DNA from: Carboxydocella sporoproducens DSM 16521
Lineage (GTDB): Bacteria > Bacillota > GCA-003054495 > Carboxydocellales > Carboxydocellaceae
Reading direction: 5' to 3'
NCBI RefSeq assembly: GCF_900167165.1
Contig: NZ_FUXM01000007.1
Span: 31,046-95,045, forward strand
Length of the DNA stretch: 64,000 nucleotides
Numbering within the stretch: the first letter of the stretch is position 1; every line of letters starts with the position of its first letter. The notes under the pieces were generated by a model, which was given only the letters and a program-made list of their open reading frames with translations, was not told where the DNA came from and ran no database searches. Both the position numbers and the translations under genes were made by a program. Shown one piece after another: positions 26,025 to 34,966 of the stretch.

Positions 26025-27107
26025 GTGATTGCCAGAAAAGAAGGGATAGTCCTGACGGTAAAGCGGGATTTAGGAGATTATCAGGAACTGGAAGTGGAAA
26101 TGGGAGGGGAGAAAGCCCGGGCGGTCAATTATCCCCCCTTGACCGGGCCCTGTCAACCAGGGGACCGGGTTTTGCTCAACACCACTGCAGTAGAGCTGGG
26201 CCTGGGCACGGGAGGTTTTCACTATGTCATGGCCAATTTCTCCCGCCCCCGGGAAGAACTGCAGGGCCAGGGTCATATCATGAAACTGCGCTATACCCCT
26301 ATGCAGTTAAAGGTGCTGGCTGCGGAAGAGGAGGCCAGCCCCTGGCATCAAGAATTGAAAAACTTTACCGGTCTAAAAAAGACGCCGGTGGTTTGTGCCA
26401 CCCTGCATAGCCAGTTGCCGGCAGTATGTGTAGGTATTCAGCGGGAATGCTGTCATCGGTTGCGGGTGGTATATGTAATGACTGATGGGGCAGCTCTGCC
26501 CCTTGCCTTTTCCCGGCTGGTTCGGGAACTGAAGGAAAAGGGGCTAATTTCTGCTACTGTTACCTGCGGCCACGCATTTGGCGGAGACCTGGAAGCAGTT
26601 AACCTTTATTCTGCGCTGGCAGTTGCTAAAGTTGCTGCCCGGGCGGATGTAATTGTCATCGCCATGGGGCCAGGAATTGTGGGCACTGGTAGCAAGTGGG
26701 GATATACCGGGGTGGAGCAGGGACAGGCTATCAATGCCGTCCATACCATGGGGGGCAAGGCTATCGCCGTTCCCCGCCTCAGTTTTGCCGACCCTCGTCC
26801 CAGGCATCAGGGGGTAAGCCATCACACCCTGACTGCCCTGGCCGAAGTGGCCCTGGCCCCCTGTCAGCTGGCATTACCCCGGCTGGAGCCAGCCAAAGCC
26901 CACCTGGTCAGGCGCCAGCTAACCGGGGCAGGGATTCTGACCAAACATCGATTGTATGAACTGGAGGCTGATGACCTGGTAAAGGCCATGGTAGAGGAAT
27001 ATCAGCTACAAGTTACTACCATGGGCCGCTCGCCGGCGGAAGACAGGGAATTTTTCGCCGCCGCAGCGGCTGCCGGGCGGCTGGCTGCCCGGCAGATTGT
27101 CTGGTAA
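26025..27107 (+). CDS. DUF3866 family protein
   Basis: The 360-residue protein starts with a small beta-barrel-like segment (ARKEGIVLTVKRDLGDYQE ... ARAVNYP). It continues with the conserved blocks GDRVLLNTTAVELGLGTGG, TCGHAFGGDLEAVN and VIAMGPGIVGTGSKWGYTG, which I recognise as the DUF3866 family of unknown function in spore-forming Firmicutes. The long C-terminal part looks like a Rossmann-type or sugar-phosphate-like fold. GTG start with GGAGG 8 bases upstream; 5 bases separate it from the peptidase gene and 21 from the EndoQ-like gene. Confidence 0.7.
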   Translation: MIARKEGIVLTVKRDLGDYQELEVEMGGEKARAVNYPPLTGPCQPGDRVLLNTTAVELGLGTGGFHYVMANFSRPREELQGQGHIMKLRYTPMQLKVLAAEEEASPWHQELKNFTGLKKTPVVCATLHSQLPAVCVGIQRECCHRLRVVYVMTDGAALPLAFSRLVRELKEKGLISATVTCGHAFGGDLEAVNLYSALAVAKVAARADVIVIAMGPGIVGTGSKWGYTGVEQGQAINAVHTMGGKAIAVPRLSFADPRPRHQGVSHHTLTALAEVALAPCQLALPRLEPAKAHLVRRQLTGAGILTKHRLYELEADDLVKAMVEEYQLQVTTMGRSPAEDREFFAAAAAAGRLAARQIVW

Positions 27108-27128
27108 TTTGGAGACGGGAGGAAAAGG

Positions 27129-28298
27129 ATGCGCAGTTTTTATGCTGATTTGCATATACATTTAGGGGCTACCACAGCCGGGCGGCCGGTAAAAATCACC
27201 GCTTCCCGGCGGCTTACCCTGCCGGCAGTGCTGGCAGAAGCAGCTTACCGCAAGGGGCTGGATATTGTGGGAATTATCGATGCCCAGGCCCCTGGAGTAC
27301 TGGCTGATTTGAAGGAAATGATAGCAGCAGGGGATTTGCAGCCACTGCCAGAAGGAGGGCTGCTGTACCGTCAGCGGACTTTGCTGGTTCCGGGGGCGGA
27401 GGTGGAGAGCAGGGAAGGGGCCCATTTCCTGGCCTATTTTCCCGGACTGGAAGAAATGGAGCAGTTTAGTACCTGGTTGGCCGGTTTTATGCGCAATTTG
27501 CACCTTTCCAGTCAGCGGGCCCACCTCAGTTTGAGCCAGATTTTGCAGCAAACCCTGGAACTGGGAGGTTTGCTGGCACCGGCTCATGCTTTTACCCCGC
27601 ATAAGGGGCTATACGGCTGTGCTTGTGCCAGTCTCGGGGAACTGCTCACTCCGGCGGAACAGCAAGAAATCCGGGTGCTGGAACTGGGCTTGAGCGCTGA
27701 TACTGCCATGGCGGAGCGGCTGGCCGAACTGGCACGGGTAGCTTTTTTGAGCAATTCTGATGCGCACTCCCTGGAGAAAATCGGGCGGGAATATAATGAA
27801 CTGTTGCTGGCAGAGCTCAACTGGAGGGAAATGCTGAAAGCCTTCTACCATCAGGATGGCAGGAGAATCATAGCCAACTGGGGGCTCGATCCGCGGCTGG
27901 GCAAATATCACCGCAGTGCCTGTGCAGATTGTGGCTGGACTGCCGGAGAGGAGAAGCCGCCGGTGACATTTTGCCCTGCCTGTGGCAGCAAGCAACTGAT
28001 TACCGGGGTGCTGGACCGGCTGGTGGCGATTACCACCGAGCCGGCGGTCGGGGGTAAGCATCCTCCCTATTACTATCAAGTGCCCTTGCAATTTCTGCCT
28101 GGTATCGGTAAGAAAACCCTGGAACGTTTGTTGAGCCAATTTGGGACGGAAATGGCTATTTTACATCAGGTGCCAGCAGAAGATCTCATTCGGACTGCCG
28201 GGGAGAAAATAGCCGCTCTGATTCTGGCCTGTCGCCAGGGCCAGGTGAAAATTCAGGCCGGAGGAGGCGGTACTTATGGGCGAATCCTGCAAGGTTAG
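27129..28298 (+). CDS. Endonuclease Q-like PHP-domain protein
   Basis: The 389-residue protein has a PHP metal domain (FYADLHIHLG at the N-terminus, then APAHAFTPHKGLYG and SNSDAHSLEKIGREYN). A zinc ribbon follows (CADCGW ... FCPACGSKQ, about 260-290), and a helix-hairpin-helix C-terminus includes FLPGIGKKTLERLL. This is the domain order of EndoQ, described in Thermococcales and a few bacteria, which nicks DNA 5' of deaminated bases such as uracil and hypoxanthine. The activity here is inferred from family. Its end overlaps the next gene by 23 bases. Confidence 0.78.
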   Translation: MRSFYADLHIHLGATTAGRPVKITASRRLTLPAVLAEAAYRKGLDIVGIIDAQAPGVLADLKEMIAAGDLQPLPEGGLLYRQRTLLVPGAEVESREGAHFLAYFPGLEEMEQFSTWLAGFMRNLHLSSQRAHLSLSQILQQTLELGGLLAPAHAFTPHKGLYGCACASLGELLTPAEQQEIRVLELGLSADTAMAERLAELARVAFLSNSDAHSLEKIGREYNELLLAELNWREMLKAFYHQDGRRIIANWGLDPRLGKYHRSACADCGWTAGEEKPPVTFCPACGSKQLITGVLDRLVAITTEPAVGGKHPPYYYQVPLQFLPGIGKKTLERLLSQFGTEMAILHQVPAEDLIRTAGEKIAALILACRQGQVKIQAGGGGTYGRILQG

Positions 28299-28962
28299 TC
28301 ACCCTGTCCCACTGGTAACGGTCACTGTTAATGCTTCCGGGGCTGCGGCTGCTGCCCGCCAGGGGCTGGTGGTAGTAATAGTGGATGTAATTGATATGTC
28401 CACCACTGCGGAAGGCCTGCTGGAGGCAGGGGCGGCAGCTGTGATCGGGGCCAGTCCCGATCAAACCAGGGCCCCGGTGGCTGTTCAGCCTCGACAGCGG
28501 GGAATGGAGGCGGGCCAAAAGGCCCGGGAGCTGGGGACGGGAGTGATTCTGGTCAGTGAACCCAGGTATGGCCAGGAAGAGGAACGGAGGGCGCGCTGCC
28601 AGAAGGCTCTGGCCGGGCTGGCGGAAACGGGATTAACACCCGAGCTGGTCCTGCCCAACCTGGGGGCGGAAACGGCGAAAATGGCGGATTTTGCAGGAAA
28701 GGTTATTCTACTGGTCAGTGATACCGGCGGGGTTGCCTATGATGCTGCTGTCACAGCAGGAGCTCCAGCGGTGCTAACGGCTACCATTGCCCGCACCATC
28801 GGGCGCCGGGGGACAGAGCCAGCCCGGCTGGGGGCGGAGCGGGCCAGACTAAAGGCCCGGGAACTGGGCACCGGGGTGGCGGTAGTGGCGGCCAGTGGCA
28901 ATTCCCTGGAAGACGTGCTGGCTGCCGAGTATATTGGGCGTCTGTTGCTGGAAAGTCCTTGA
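28276..28962 (+). CDS. Unknown protein, weakly ComB-like
   Basis: The 228-residue Ala/Gly-rich protein has LVVVIVDVIDMSTTAEGLLEAG early and SLEDVLAAEYIGRLLLE at the end. Both recall the ComB (2-phosphosulfolactate phosphatase) pattern of IDVxRASTT and SLEDxxxAG. The match is weak and no coenzyme M pathway is visible, so I do not assign that enzyme. The motif KARELGTGV occurs twice, near residues 82 and 197. GGAGGAGG precedes the ATG. The gene lies between EndoQ-like and spoIIM genes and overlaps the EndoQ-like gene by 23 bases. Confidence 0.55.
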   Translation: MGESCKVSHPVPLVTVTVNASGAAAAARQGLVVVIVDVIDMSTTAEGLLEAGAAAVIGASPDQTRAPVAVQPRQRGMEAGQKARELGTGVILVSEPRYGQEEERRARCQKALAGLAETGLTPELVLPNLGAETAKMADFAGKVILLVSDTGGVAYDAAVTAGAPAVLTATIARTIGRRGTEPARLGAERARLKARELGTGVAVVAASGNSLEDVLAAEYIGRLLLESP

Positions 28963-29030
28963 TTTTTCATCCTGACCTGGGATATTTTCCTCTCTTGTCC
29001 CATAAATATAGGACAGGGAGGAGGATGAAA

Positions 29031-29660
29031 ATGCGGAGACTGAAGAAGATATTGAGCCAGTATTTGCGGGAGCGCTGGATGAGTTATCTCTGGGTGCTCC
29101 TCCTTTATTTCAGCGGCTATATTCTGGGGGCCCTGGGGCCAGGGGCTCTTGATGCTGGTCAGAAACAGCAGCTGACCCTGCTGGTGGACCATTTCTGGCA
29201 AAACCTGTCCAGTCTGGATGTGGATCGGGGCAGGTATTTCTGGTCCCTGGTCCTGGAACAGGGACGCAGCCTGTTTTTGCTTTTTCTGGGTGGCCTGTTT
29301 GTCCTGACCCTGCCGTTAGTCTGGGTTGTGGTCTTCTTGCGGGGGTTTGCCCTGGGTTTTACAGCAGCCTTCCTGACTGCGGAAAAAGCTGCTGCCGGGG
29401 CAGTTCTGGCCCTGGTTGCCCTTTTACCGCAAAATCTCTTCTTCCTGCCTATGTACTGGGCCGCTGCGGTCAGTTCCCAGCGTTTTGCACTGTACTGGCT
29501 TAAAAGCAGACTGGGGCGACGGCAGGGGGATGGCAGGGATGTGCTGCTGGCCTATTTTCTGGTTTTTCTGCTTTATGGCGGGTTATTATTTCTGGGGGCA
29601 TTAACAGAAACTTACTTTACCCCGGTGTTGATGAAACAGATCTGGCGGTTGTTGAATTAA
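29031..29660 (+). CDS. spoIIM: Stage II sporulation protein M
   Basis: SpoIIM is part of the DMP machinery that thins septal peptidoglycan and drives engulfment. The 209-residue protein has about five membrane segments (for example YLWVLLLYFSGYILGAL), a soluble loop near residues 45-75 and the GFALGFTAAFL segment typical of the family. GGGAGGAGG is directly followed by an ATG at 29025 that would leave no spacing, so I choose the ATG at 29031. In many Firmicutes spoIIM is followed by xerD and then deoB; here xerD is absent and a terminator follows. Confidence 0.88.
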   Translation: MRRLKKILSQYLRERWMSYLWVLLLYFSGYILGALGPGALDAGQKQQLTLLVDHFWQNLSSLDVDRGRYFWSLVLEQGRSLFLLFLGGLFVLTLPLVWVVVFLRGFALGFTAAFLTAEKAAAGAVLALVALLPQNLFFLPMYWAAAVSSQRFALYWLKSRLGRRQGDGRDVLLAYFLVFLLYGGLLFLGALTETYFTPVLMKQIWRLLN

Positions 29661-29677
29661 GAAAAATATTTTTTGAT

Positions 29678-29710
29678 AAATCCTGCTGACCAGGCAGGAT
29701 TTTCTTTTTC
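29678..29710 (+). terminator. Rho-independent terminator after spoIIM
   Basis: AAATCCTGC (29678-29686), 7-base loop, GCAGGATTT (29694-29702), then CTTTTTC. Confidence 0.88.
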
Positions 29711-29792
29711 GGTGTGGAATAGAATAATTACTAAAAGGTCAGACGACTAACATTATTGGTGGAGAAACGTTTGCACAGAGGAGGAAGCTAAA

Positions 29793-30965
29793 ATGGCAAT
29801 ATTTAAACGGGCAATCCTGATCGTACTGGACAGTGCGGGTATTGGCGCCCTGCCGGATGCCGACAGGTATGGCGATGCCGGGGCTGATACCCTGGGCCAT
29901 ATTTCCGAAAGGGTAGGAGGATTGAAAGTCCCCAACCTGATTCAGCTAGGGCTAGCCAATATCCGGCCTTTTCCCCACCTGCAACCGATCAGCAATCCCA
30001 GGGGAGCTTATGGTCGCTGTGCCGAGATGTCCAATGGCAAGGATACCACCACTGGCCACTGGGAGATGGCTGGCATCATTCTGGAGAAGGCTTTTCGCAC
30101 TTATCCCCAGGGATTCCCACCGGAAATTATTGCTGAATTTGAACGGCGGATCGGCCGCAAGACCCTGGGCAATGTGGTTGCTTCCGGGACAGTGATTATT
30201 GAACAGCTGGGCGAAGAACACATGCGTACCGGCTATCCTATTGTATATACTTCGGCTGATAGCGTTTTCCAGATTGCCGCTCACGAAGAGGTTATACCTA
30301 TCGAGGAGCTTTACCGCATGTGCCAAATCGCCCGGGAACTACTGGTTGGCGATCATGCCGTAGGGCGGGTAATAGCACGGCCCTTTATCGGGCAACCGGG
30401 AGCCTTTAAGCGGACTGAGCGGCGTCATGACTATTCCCTGCAGCCCCCCAAAACCATGTTGCTGGATAAAATCAAGGCACTGGGTTTGGAAGTAATGGCA
30501 GTGGGAAAAATTAAAGATATCTATGATGGCCGGGGTGTGACCCAGCATAAACTCACCAAATCCAATATGGATGCTGTGGACAAAACGCTGGAATTCATGG
30601 ACCAGGGCGACCAGGGCTTGATTTTTGCCAACCTGGTGGATTTTGACTCCCTCTATGGCCATCGCAATGATGTAGAAGGTTATGCCCGGGCTTTAAGCGA
30701 ATTTGACCAGCGCTTGCCGGAAATCATGGGACGGATGGGCAATGATGACCTGTTAATTATTACGGCAGATCACGGCTGTGATCCTACTGATGCCAGTACA
30801 GATCACTCCAGGGAGTATACTCCCCTCCTGGTTTATAGCCCCCGCTATCAGGGGGGCGTAAACCTGGGGACCAGGTCAACTTTTGCCGATATCGGGCAAA
30901 CCATTGCCCGGGCCCTGGGCACGGAAATCGAAGTCGGCACCTCTTTTCTGGCAGAACTAAAATAG
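29793..30965 (+). CDS. deoB: Phosphopentomutase
   Basis: DeoB interconverts (deoxy)ribose 1-phosphate and 5-phosphate. The 390-residue alkaline-phosphatase-fold enzyme has [15 protein letters not shown] for metal and nucleophile binding, [12 protein letters not shown] with the phosphorylated Thr, and [12 protein letters not shown] with metal ligands near the C-terminus. GAGGAGG precedes the ATG. It opens a nucleoside salvage operon with two purine nucleoside phosphorylases and a pyrimidine nucleoside phosphorylase, whose pentose 1-phosphates it channels into the pentose phosphate pathway. Confidence 0.96.
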   Translation: MAIFKRAILIVLDSAGIGALPDADRYGDAGADTLGHISERVGGLKVPNLIQLGLANIRPFPHLQPISNPRGAYGRCAEMSNGKDTTTGHWEMAGIILEKAFRTYPQGFPPEIIAEFERRIGRKTLGNVVASGTVIIEQLGEEHMRTGYPIVYTSADSVFQIAAHEEVIPIEELYRMCQIARELLVGDHAVGRVIARPFIGQPGAFKRTERRHDYSLQPPKTMLLDKIKALGLEVMAVGKIKDIYDGRGVTQHKLTKSNMDAVDKTLEFMDQGDQGLIFANLVDFDSLYGHRNDVEGYARALSEFDQRLPEIMGRMGNDDLLIITADHGCDPTDASTDHSREYTPLLVYSPRYQGGVNLGTRSTFADIGQTIARALGTEIEVGTSFLAELK

Positions 30966-30978
30966 GGGAGGTTAAAGC

Positions 30979-31803
30979 ATGGAACGAGCCTGGAAAGTCA
31001 AATTGACTGAAGCTGTGGAGTACATTCGCCGTCACACCGATTACCTGCCGGAAATTGCCTTGATCCTGGGATCCGGACTGGGGGCTCTGGCGGAGGAAAT
31101 CGAGGAGGCAGTGACCATTCCCTACCGGGAGCTCCCTCATTTCCCGGTATCCACTGTGGAAGGTCATGCCGGTCGTCTGGTGCTGGGCAAGCTGAAAGGC
31201 AAAACGGTAGTGGCTATGCAGGGAAGATTTCATTATTATGAAGGTTACAGCATGGGAGAAGTCACCTTCCCGGTACGGGTCATGAAGCTACTGGGGGCAC
31301 GCCAGCTGTTCGTTACCAATGCGGCCGGTGGTATCAACCGGGAGTTTAAACCGGGAGACCTGATGTTGATAACCGACCATATTAATTTGATGGGCAGCAA
31401 CCCTCTGATTGGACCTAACTGGGATGATTTTGGCCCCCGTTTTCCGGACATGAGTGCTGCTTACAGTGCCCGTCTCCAGGAAATCGCAGACCGGGTAGCA
31501 GCCAGCCAGGGTTTTAAGCTGCAGCGAGGGGTTTATGCCGCCATGACCGGGCCTTCTTATGAAACCCCGGCCGAAATCCGTTATCTGGCCAAAATCGGTG
31601 CTGATGCGGTGGGGATGTCCACTGTACCTGAAGTTATTGTAGCCAATCACAGCGGCATGGAAGTGCTGGGTATTTCCTGTATCACCAATATGGCGGCCGG
31701 AATTTTGCCGGAGAAACTGGACCACAGTGAAGTAATGGAAACTGCTGAAAGAATTAAAAAGCAATTTTTAGCGCTGGTAAAGGGGATAGTGGAGTTATGT
31801 TAG
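30979..31803 (+). CDS. punA: Purine nucleoside phosphorylase I (inosine/guanosine type)
   Basis: The 274-residue trimeric-type PNP phosphorolyses purine nucleosides. It contains LILGSGLGALAEEIE (phosphate site), HFPVSTVEGHAGRLV and GRFHYYEGY. The purine-binding residues correspond to human PNP Glu201 and Asn243: here GPSYETPAEIR keeps the Glu and ISCITNM keeps the Asn. This predicts the 6-oxopurine (inosine/guanosine) specificity. A second PNP gene starts before its stop (7-base overlap). Confidence 0.94.
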   Translation: MERAWKVKLTEAVEYIRRHTDYLPEIALILGSGLGALAEEIEEAVTIPYRELPHFPVSTVEGHAGRLVLGKLKGKTVVAMQGRFHYYEGYSMGEVTFPVRVMKLLGARQLFVTNAAGGINREFKPGDLMLITDHINLMGSNPLIGPNWDDFGPRFPDMSAAYSARLQEIADRVAASQGFKLQRGVYAAMTGPSYETPAEIRYLAKIGADAVGMSTVPEVIVANHSGMEVLGISCITNMAAGILPEKLDHSEVMETAERIKKQFLALVKGIVELC

Positions 31804-32624
31804 AATTAAGGGAAAAAATTAAGGATGCAGCAAGCTATATTAAAAAAGCACTGGCTGGCCGGGAGCTGCCCCAAATCGGTCTGGTGCTGGGGTCCGGTCT
31901 GGGCTCACTGGCAGAGGAGATTGAGGAAACGGTAATTCTGGATTATGCCGAAATCCCCCATTTCCCGGTTTCCACTGTGGCAGGCCATGCTGGCCGCCTG
32001 GTTATCGGCTTGCTCTCTGGCAAACGGGTTATGGCCATGCAGGGACGCTTTCACTACTATGAAGGTTATAGCTTGCAGGAAGTAACCTTTCCCATTCGCG
32101 TTATGCAGGCCCTGGGGATAAAAGAGCTGATAGTTACCAATGCCTGCGGAGGGATGAATCCCACTTTTGCTCCCGGGGACTTGATGTTAATTTCTGACCA
32201 TATTAATTTCATTGGCAGCAATCCCTTGATTGGCCCCAATCTGGAGGAATTTGGGCCCCGGTTCCCTGATATGAGTGAAGCCTACAGCCGCCGTTTGCGT
32301 GCCCTTGCCCGCCAGGTGGCCGAGGAACAGGGAGTAAAATTGCAGGAAGGGGTATATGTGCCGGTCAGCGGGCCTAATTACTGTACCCCGGCAGAACTGA
32401 TTTTCCTGCGCCAGATCGGCGGCGACGCGGTGGGCATGTCCACAGTCCCGGAAGTGATTGTTGCTAACCATGGGGGCATGGAGGTACTGGGAATAGCCTG
32501 TGTCACCGATATGGCGATAGGAGAACACCTGGAAAAGCTGGAGCATGAGCAGGTAGTTGCGGTGGCGGAACAGGCCCGGCCCCGTTTCATTCAATTGATC
32601 AAGGGAATTCTGGCAGCGATGTAA
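31797..32624 (+). CDS. PNP paralogue, probably altered purine specificity
   Basis: The 275-residue protein is a clear tandem paralogue of the preceding PNP, sharing GSGLGSLAEEIEE, HFPVSTVAGHAGRLV and GRFHYYEGY. At the two purine-contact positions it differs: GPNYCTPAEL has Cys where human PNP has Glu201, and IACVTDM has Asp where human PNP has Asn243. Asp at the latter position is characteristic of MTA phosphorylases and lets PNP accept 6-aminopurines. I infer adenosine, deoxyadenosine or methylthioadenosine-type substrates. The start overlaps the first PNP by 7 bases; the next gene follows after 12 bases. Confidence 0.85.
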   Translation: MLELREKIKDAASYIKKALAGRELPQIGLVLGSGLGSLAEEIEETVILDYAEIPHFPVSTVAGHAGRLVIGLLSGKRVMAMQGRFHYYEGYSLQEVTFPIRVMQALGIKELIVTNACGGMNPTFAPGDLMLISDHINFIGSNPLIGPNLEEFGPRFPDMSEAYSRRLRALARQVAEEQGVKLQEGVYVPVSGPNYCTPAELIFLRQIGGDAVGMSTVPEVIVANHGGMEVLGIACVTDMAIGEHLEKLEHEQVVAVAEQARPRFIQLIKGILAAM

Positions 32625-32636
32625 GGAGGAAAGGGC

Positions 32637-33941
32637 ATGCGCGCATATGATATTATCCGCAAAAAACGGGATGGCGGCGAATTGAGCCAGACGGAAATAG
32701 AATTCATGGTCCAGGGCTATACCAGCAATGAAATTCCCGATTACCAGATGGCCGCCTGGGCCATGGCTGTCTTCCTGCGGGGGATGAATGCCAGGGAAAC
32801 AGCGGATTTGACCATGGCTATGGTCCGTTCTGGCGATCAGGTGGACCTAAGTGGCATTGCCGGGATCAAGGTAGATAAGCATTCCACCGGTGGCGTCGGG
32901 GATACCACCACCCTGGTGCTGGCTCCTCTGGTAGCAGCAGCCGGGGCACCGGTAGCCAAGATGAGCGGCCGCGGTCTGGGACATACCGGTGGTACTCTGG
33001 ATAAGTTCGAGTCCATTCCCGGTTTCCGTGTAGAGCTGAATAAAGAGGAGTTTATCCGCAATGTCAACACAGTTGGGGCGGCTGTTGTCGGGCAAACAGG
33101 CAATCTGGCCCCGGCTGACAAAAAGCTGTATGCCCTGCGGGATGTCACGGCAACTGTGGATTCTATTCCCTTGATTGCCAGCTCTATTATGAGTAAAAAA
33201 ATTGCTGCTGGAGCAGATGCCATCGTACTGGATGTTAAAACCGGCAGCGGGGCCTTTATGAAAACCCTGGAGGATTCTTTCGCCCTGGCCCGGGCCATGG
33301 TGGCCATTGGCCAGGAGGTAGGGCGAAAAACAGTAGCGGTAATTACCGATATGGACCAGCCTCTGGGTCGGGCGATTGGCAATGCCCTTGAGGTTAAAGA
33401 GGCTATTGAAACTTTAAGAGGCGGCGGGCCCTCCGATTTGAGGGAACTTTGCCTGACTCTGGGAGCCCACATGGTCACACTGGCTGGGAAGGCTGCCAAT
33501 CCGGCGGCAGCCCGGGCCAGACTGGAGGAACTGCTGCAGAATGGGCAGGCTCTGGCCAAATTCAAAGAAATGGTAGCTGCCCAGGGCGGTGACCCCCGGG
33601 TTATCGACCAGCCTGAGCTCCTGCCTCAGGCCCAAAAGGTAATTCCTCTCCTGGCAGAACAGGATGGCTATGTGGCGCGAATCGAAGCCGAGGAGCTAGG
33701 GATCGCAGCCACCATGCTGGGGGCTGGCCGGGAGACCAAGGAATCAAAAGTGGATCTGGCCGTTGGTTTGGTAGTTAACAAGAAAGTAGGAGAGGCGGTG
33801 GCGGCTGGCGAACCACTGGTTTGGCTCCATGTCAACGAGGAACGGCGGCTGGCGGAAGTAATGGCTAAAGTAAAAGCCGCTTTTACCATCAGCTGTCAGC
33901 AGCCGGCACCGGCGACCTTGATCTATGGGGAAGTAGTTTAG
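32637..33941 (+). CDS. pdp: Pyrimidine-nucleoside phosphorylase
   Basis: Pdp phosphorolyses uridine and thymidine. The 434-residue protein has the glycosyltransferase family 3 signature: an N-terminal helical domain ([20 protein letters not shown]), [18 protein letters not shown] for phosphate binding, [17 protein letters not shown] and [10 protein letters not shown]. The C-terminal domain from about 345 resembles a biotinyl/lipoyl hammerhead fold. AAGGAGG precedes the ATG. It is the last gene of the nucleoside salvage operon. Confidence 0.95.
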   Translation: MRAYDIIRKKRDGGELSQTEIEFMVQGYTSNEIPDYQMAAWAMAVFLRGMNARETADLTMAMVRSGDQVDLSGIAGIKVDKHSTGGVGDTTTLVLAPLVAAAGAPVAKMSGRGLGHTGGTLDKFESIPGFRVELNKEEFIRNVNTVGAAVVGQTGNLAPADKKLYALRDVTATVDSIPLIASSIMSKKIAAGADAIVLDVKTGSGAFMKTLEDSFALARAMVAIGQEVGRKTVAVITDMDQPLGRAIGNALEVKEAIETLRGGGPSDLRELCLTLGAHMVTLAGKAANPAAARARLEELLQNGQALAKFKEMVAAQGGDPRVIDQPELLPQAQKVIPLLAEQDGYVARIEAEELGIAATMLGAGRETKESKVDLAVGLVVNKKVGEAVAAGEPLVWLHVNEERRLAEVMAKVKAAFTISCQQPAPATLIYGEVV

Positions 33942-33977
33942 TTGAGGTTCGAGGGTGGAAGTTTGAAGTTGGATTAG

Positions 33978-34007
33978 GGACCATGGTGTTAGCCATGGTC
34001 TTTTTTT
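33978..34007 (+). terminator. Rho-independent terminator of the nucleoside operon
   Basis: GACCATGG (33978-33985), 6-base loop, CCATGGTC (33992-33999), then eight T. Confidence 0.93.
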
Positions 34008-34224
34008 TGAATTACCCCAGGCGGATTACCGGGGTGGTTTCTTTTTGTCTGACCAGCGGTGTTACTGTTCGGTGTACTTAAATGACCATTCAGTCAGAAG
34101 ATTTATCCTTTTGGAAAAAAATATAGTGTAAAAAATTCAGATAAGTATAATTGTTCTTAGATATATATGAATGAAGATTCATTCCGAGGAAGCCGGGAGA
34201 AATAGCGTTAGGGAGGTTGAGAAG
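34008..34224 (+). other. Intergenic region before the DUF6230-like gene
   Basis: No gene is seen here. It holds a second hairpin (ACCCC at 34013-34017 pairing with GGGGT at 34030-34034, then T-rich). It also holds a short palindrome TGAC-N6-GTCA (34083-34096) that could be a repressor operator, and a TATAAT at 34146-34151 without a convincing -35. The region is clearly AT-rich compared with its neighbours. Confidence 0.4.
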
Positions 34225-34920
34225 ATGTTAAGCGTACTGAATTTAAACAAAAAATTATTTTTCTGGTCCCTGGGACTGACACTGGGCAGTCTGTTTTCCG
34301 TACTGGTAACTCTGGCCAATACAGGTAATCTCTTTGCTGCCATGCCACTGGCAGGAGTGGGTGGGTTTGTAATTGAAGCTGATAAAATCACGGGTACCAA
34401 TTTTGAACTGATTCCTTCAGTTGCCGATACCAATTTGTCCAATAAGGAACAGGAAAGCTGGACAGCTTTTCCCCAGTCCCAGACTACCATGGATACTGTG
34501 AGTATCTGGGGCCTGCGCCTTTACAAGAATATAGATTTGTCGCATCTGGGTTTTCCGGTGGCCAATTATGTCCAGGTATTAGTGGAAGCCAATACAACTG
34601 AAAGTAAATATGTCAGCGGTACCCAGCTGTTGATGAATGCCGATTATATTGAAGCGGAACAAATTGATTTCGGAGATCTGCAGATGGACGAGAATATGAG
34701 GACTGACCACCCCAACCTGGTAACCGGAGATGACCAAAAAGCTGATATAGGTATGAAAGCCAGTTCTGTTACCCTGACCAGGGCTAAAATCAATGCCCAC
34801 TATATGTCCACCAAAACCATGAGCATTCCCGGCATGAAGCTGACTTTGCATCTCTACGACAGCAATAACAGGGAAGTAGCGCCAGCCAATATCATGCATA
34901 GCAGCCCCTGGAATAACTGA
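34225..34920 (+). CDS. DUF6230-like exported protein
   Basis: The 231-residue protein has an N-terminal hydrophobic segment (LFFWSLGLTLGSLFSVLVTL) and then AMPLAGVGGFVIEADKITG. I associate the latter with DUF6230 proteins, best known from Streptomyces. The exported part is predicted beta-rich, without cysteines or catalytic motifs. GGGAGG lies 9 bases before the ATG at 34225; an upstream ATG at 34171 lacks such a site. The following membrane protein resembles DUF6114, the usual partner of DUF6230. Function is unknown; a surface or membrane-associated structure is a guess. Confidence 0.6.
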   Translation: MLSVLNLNKKLFFWSLGLTLGSLFSVLVTLANTGNLFAAMPLAGVGGFVIEADKITGTNFELIPSVADTNLSNKEQESWTAFPQSQTTMDTVSIWGLRLYKNIDLSHLGFPVANYVQVLVEANTTESKYVSGTQLLMNADYIEAEQIDFGDLQMDENMRTDHPNLVTGDDQKADIGMKASSVTLTRAKINAHYMSTKTMSIPGMKLTLHLYDSNNREVAPANIMHSSPWNN

Positions 34921-34922
34921 TT

Positions 34923-34950
34923 TAAGGAAGGCCCGGCTTCCTTATTTTTT
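34923..34950 (+). terminator. Intercistronic terminator/attenuator
   Basis: TAAGGAAG (34923-34930), loop GCCCGG, CTTCCTTA (34937-34944), then six T. It lies between the exported-protein gene and its membrane partner, so it probably lowers expression of the second gene. Confidence 0.8.
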
Positions 34951-34966
34951 TCCTGGAGGGATGAGA

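Noticed and set aside
31797..32624. Tandem PNP genes as a sequencing or assembly duplication
   Set aside because: The two proteins differ throughout, including at substrate-contact residues, so they are old paralogues rather than a repeat artefact.
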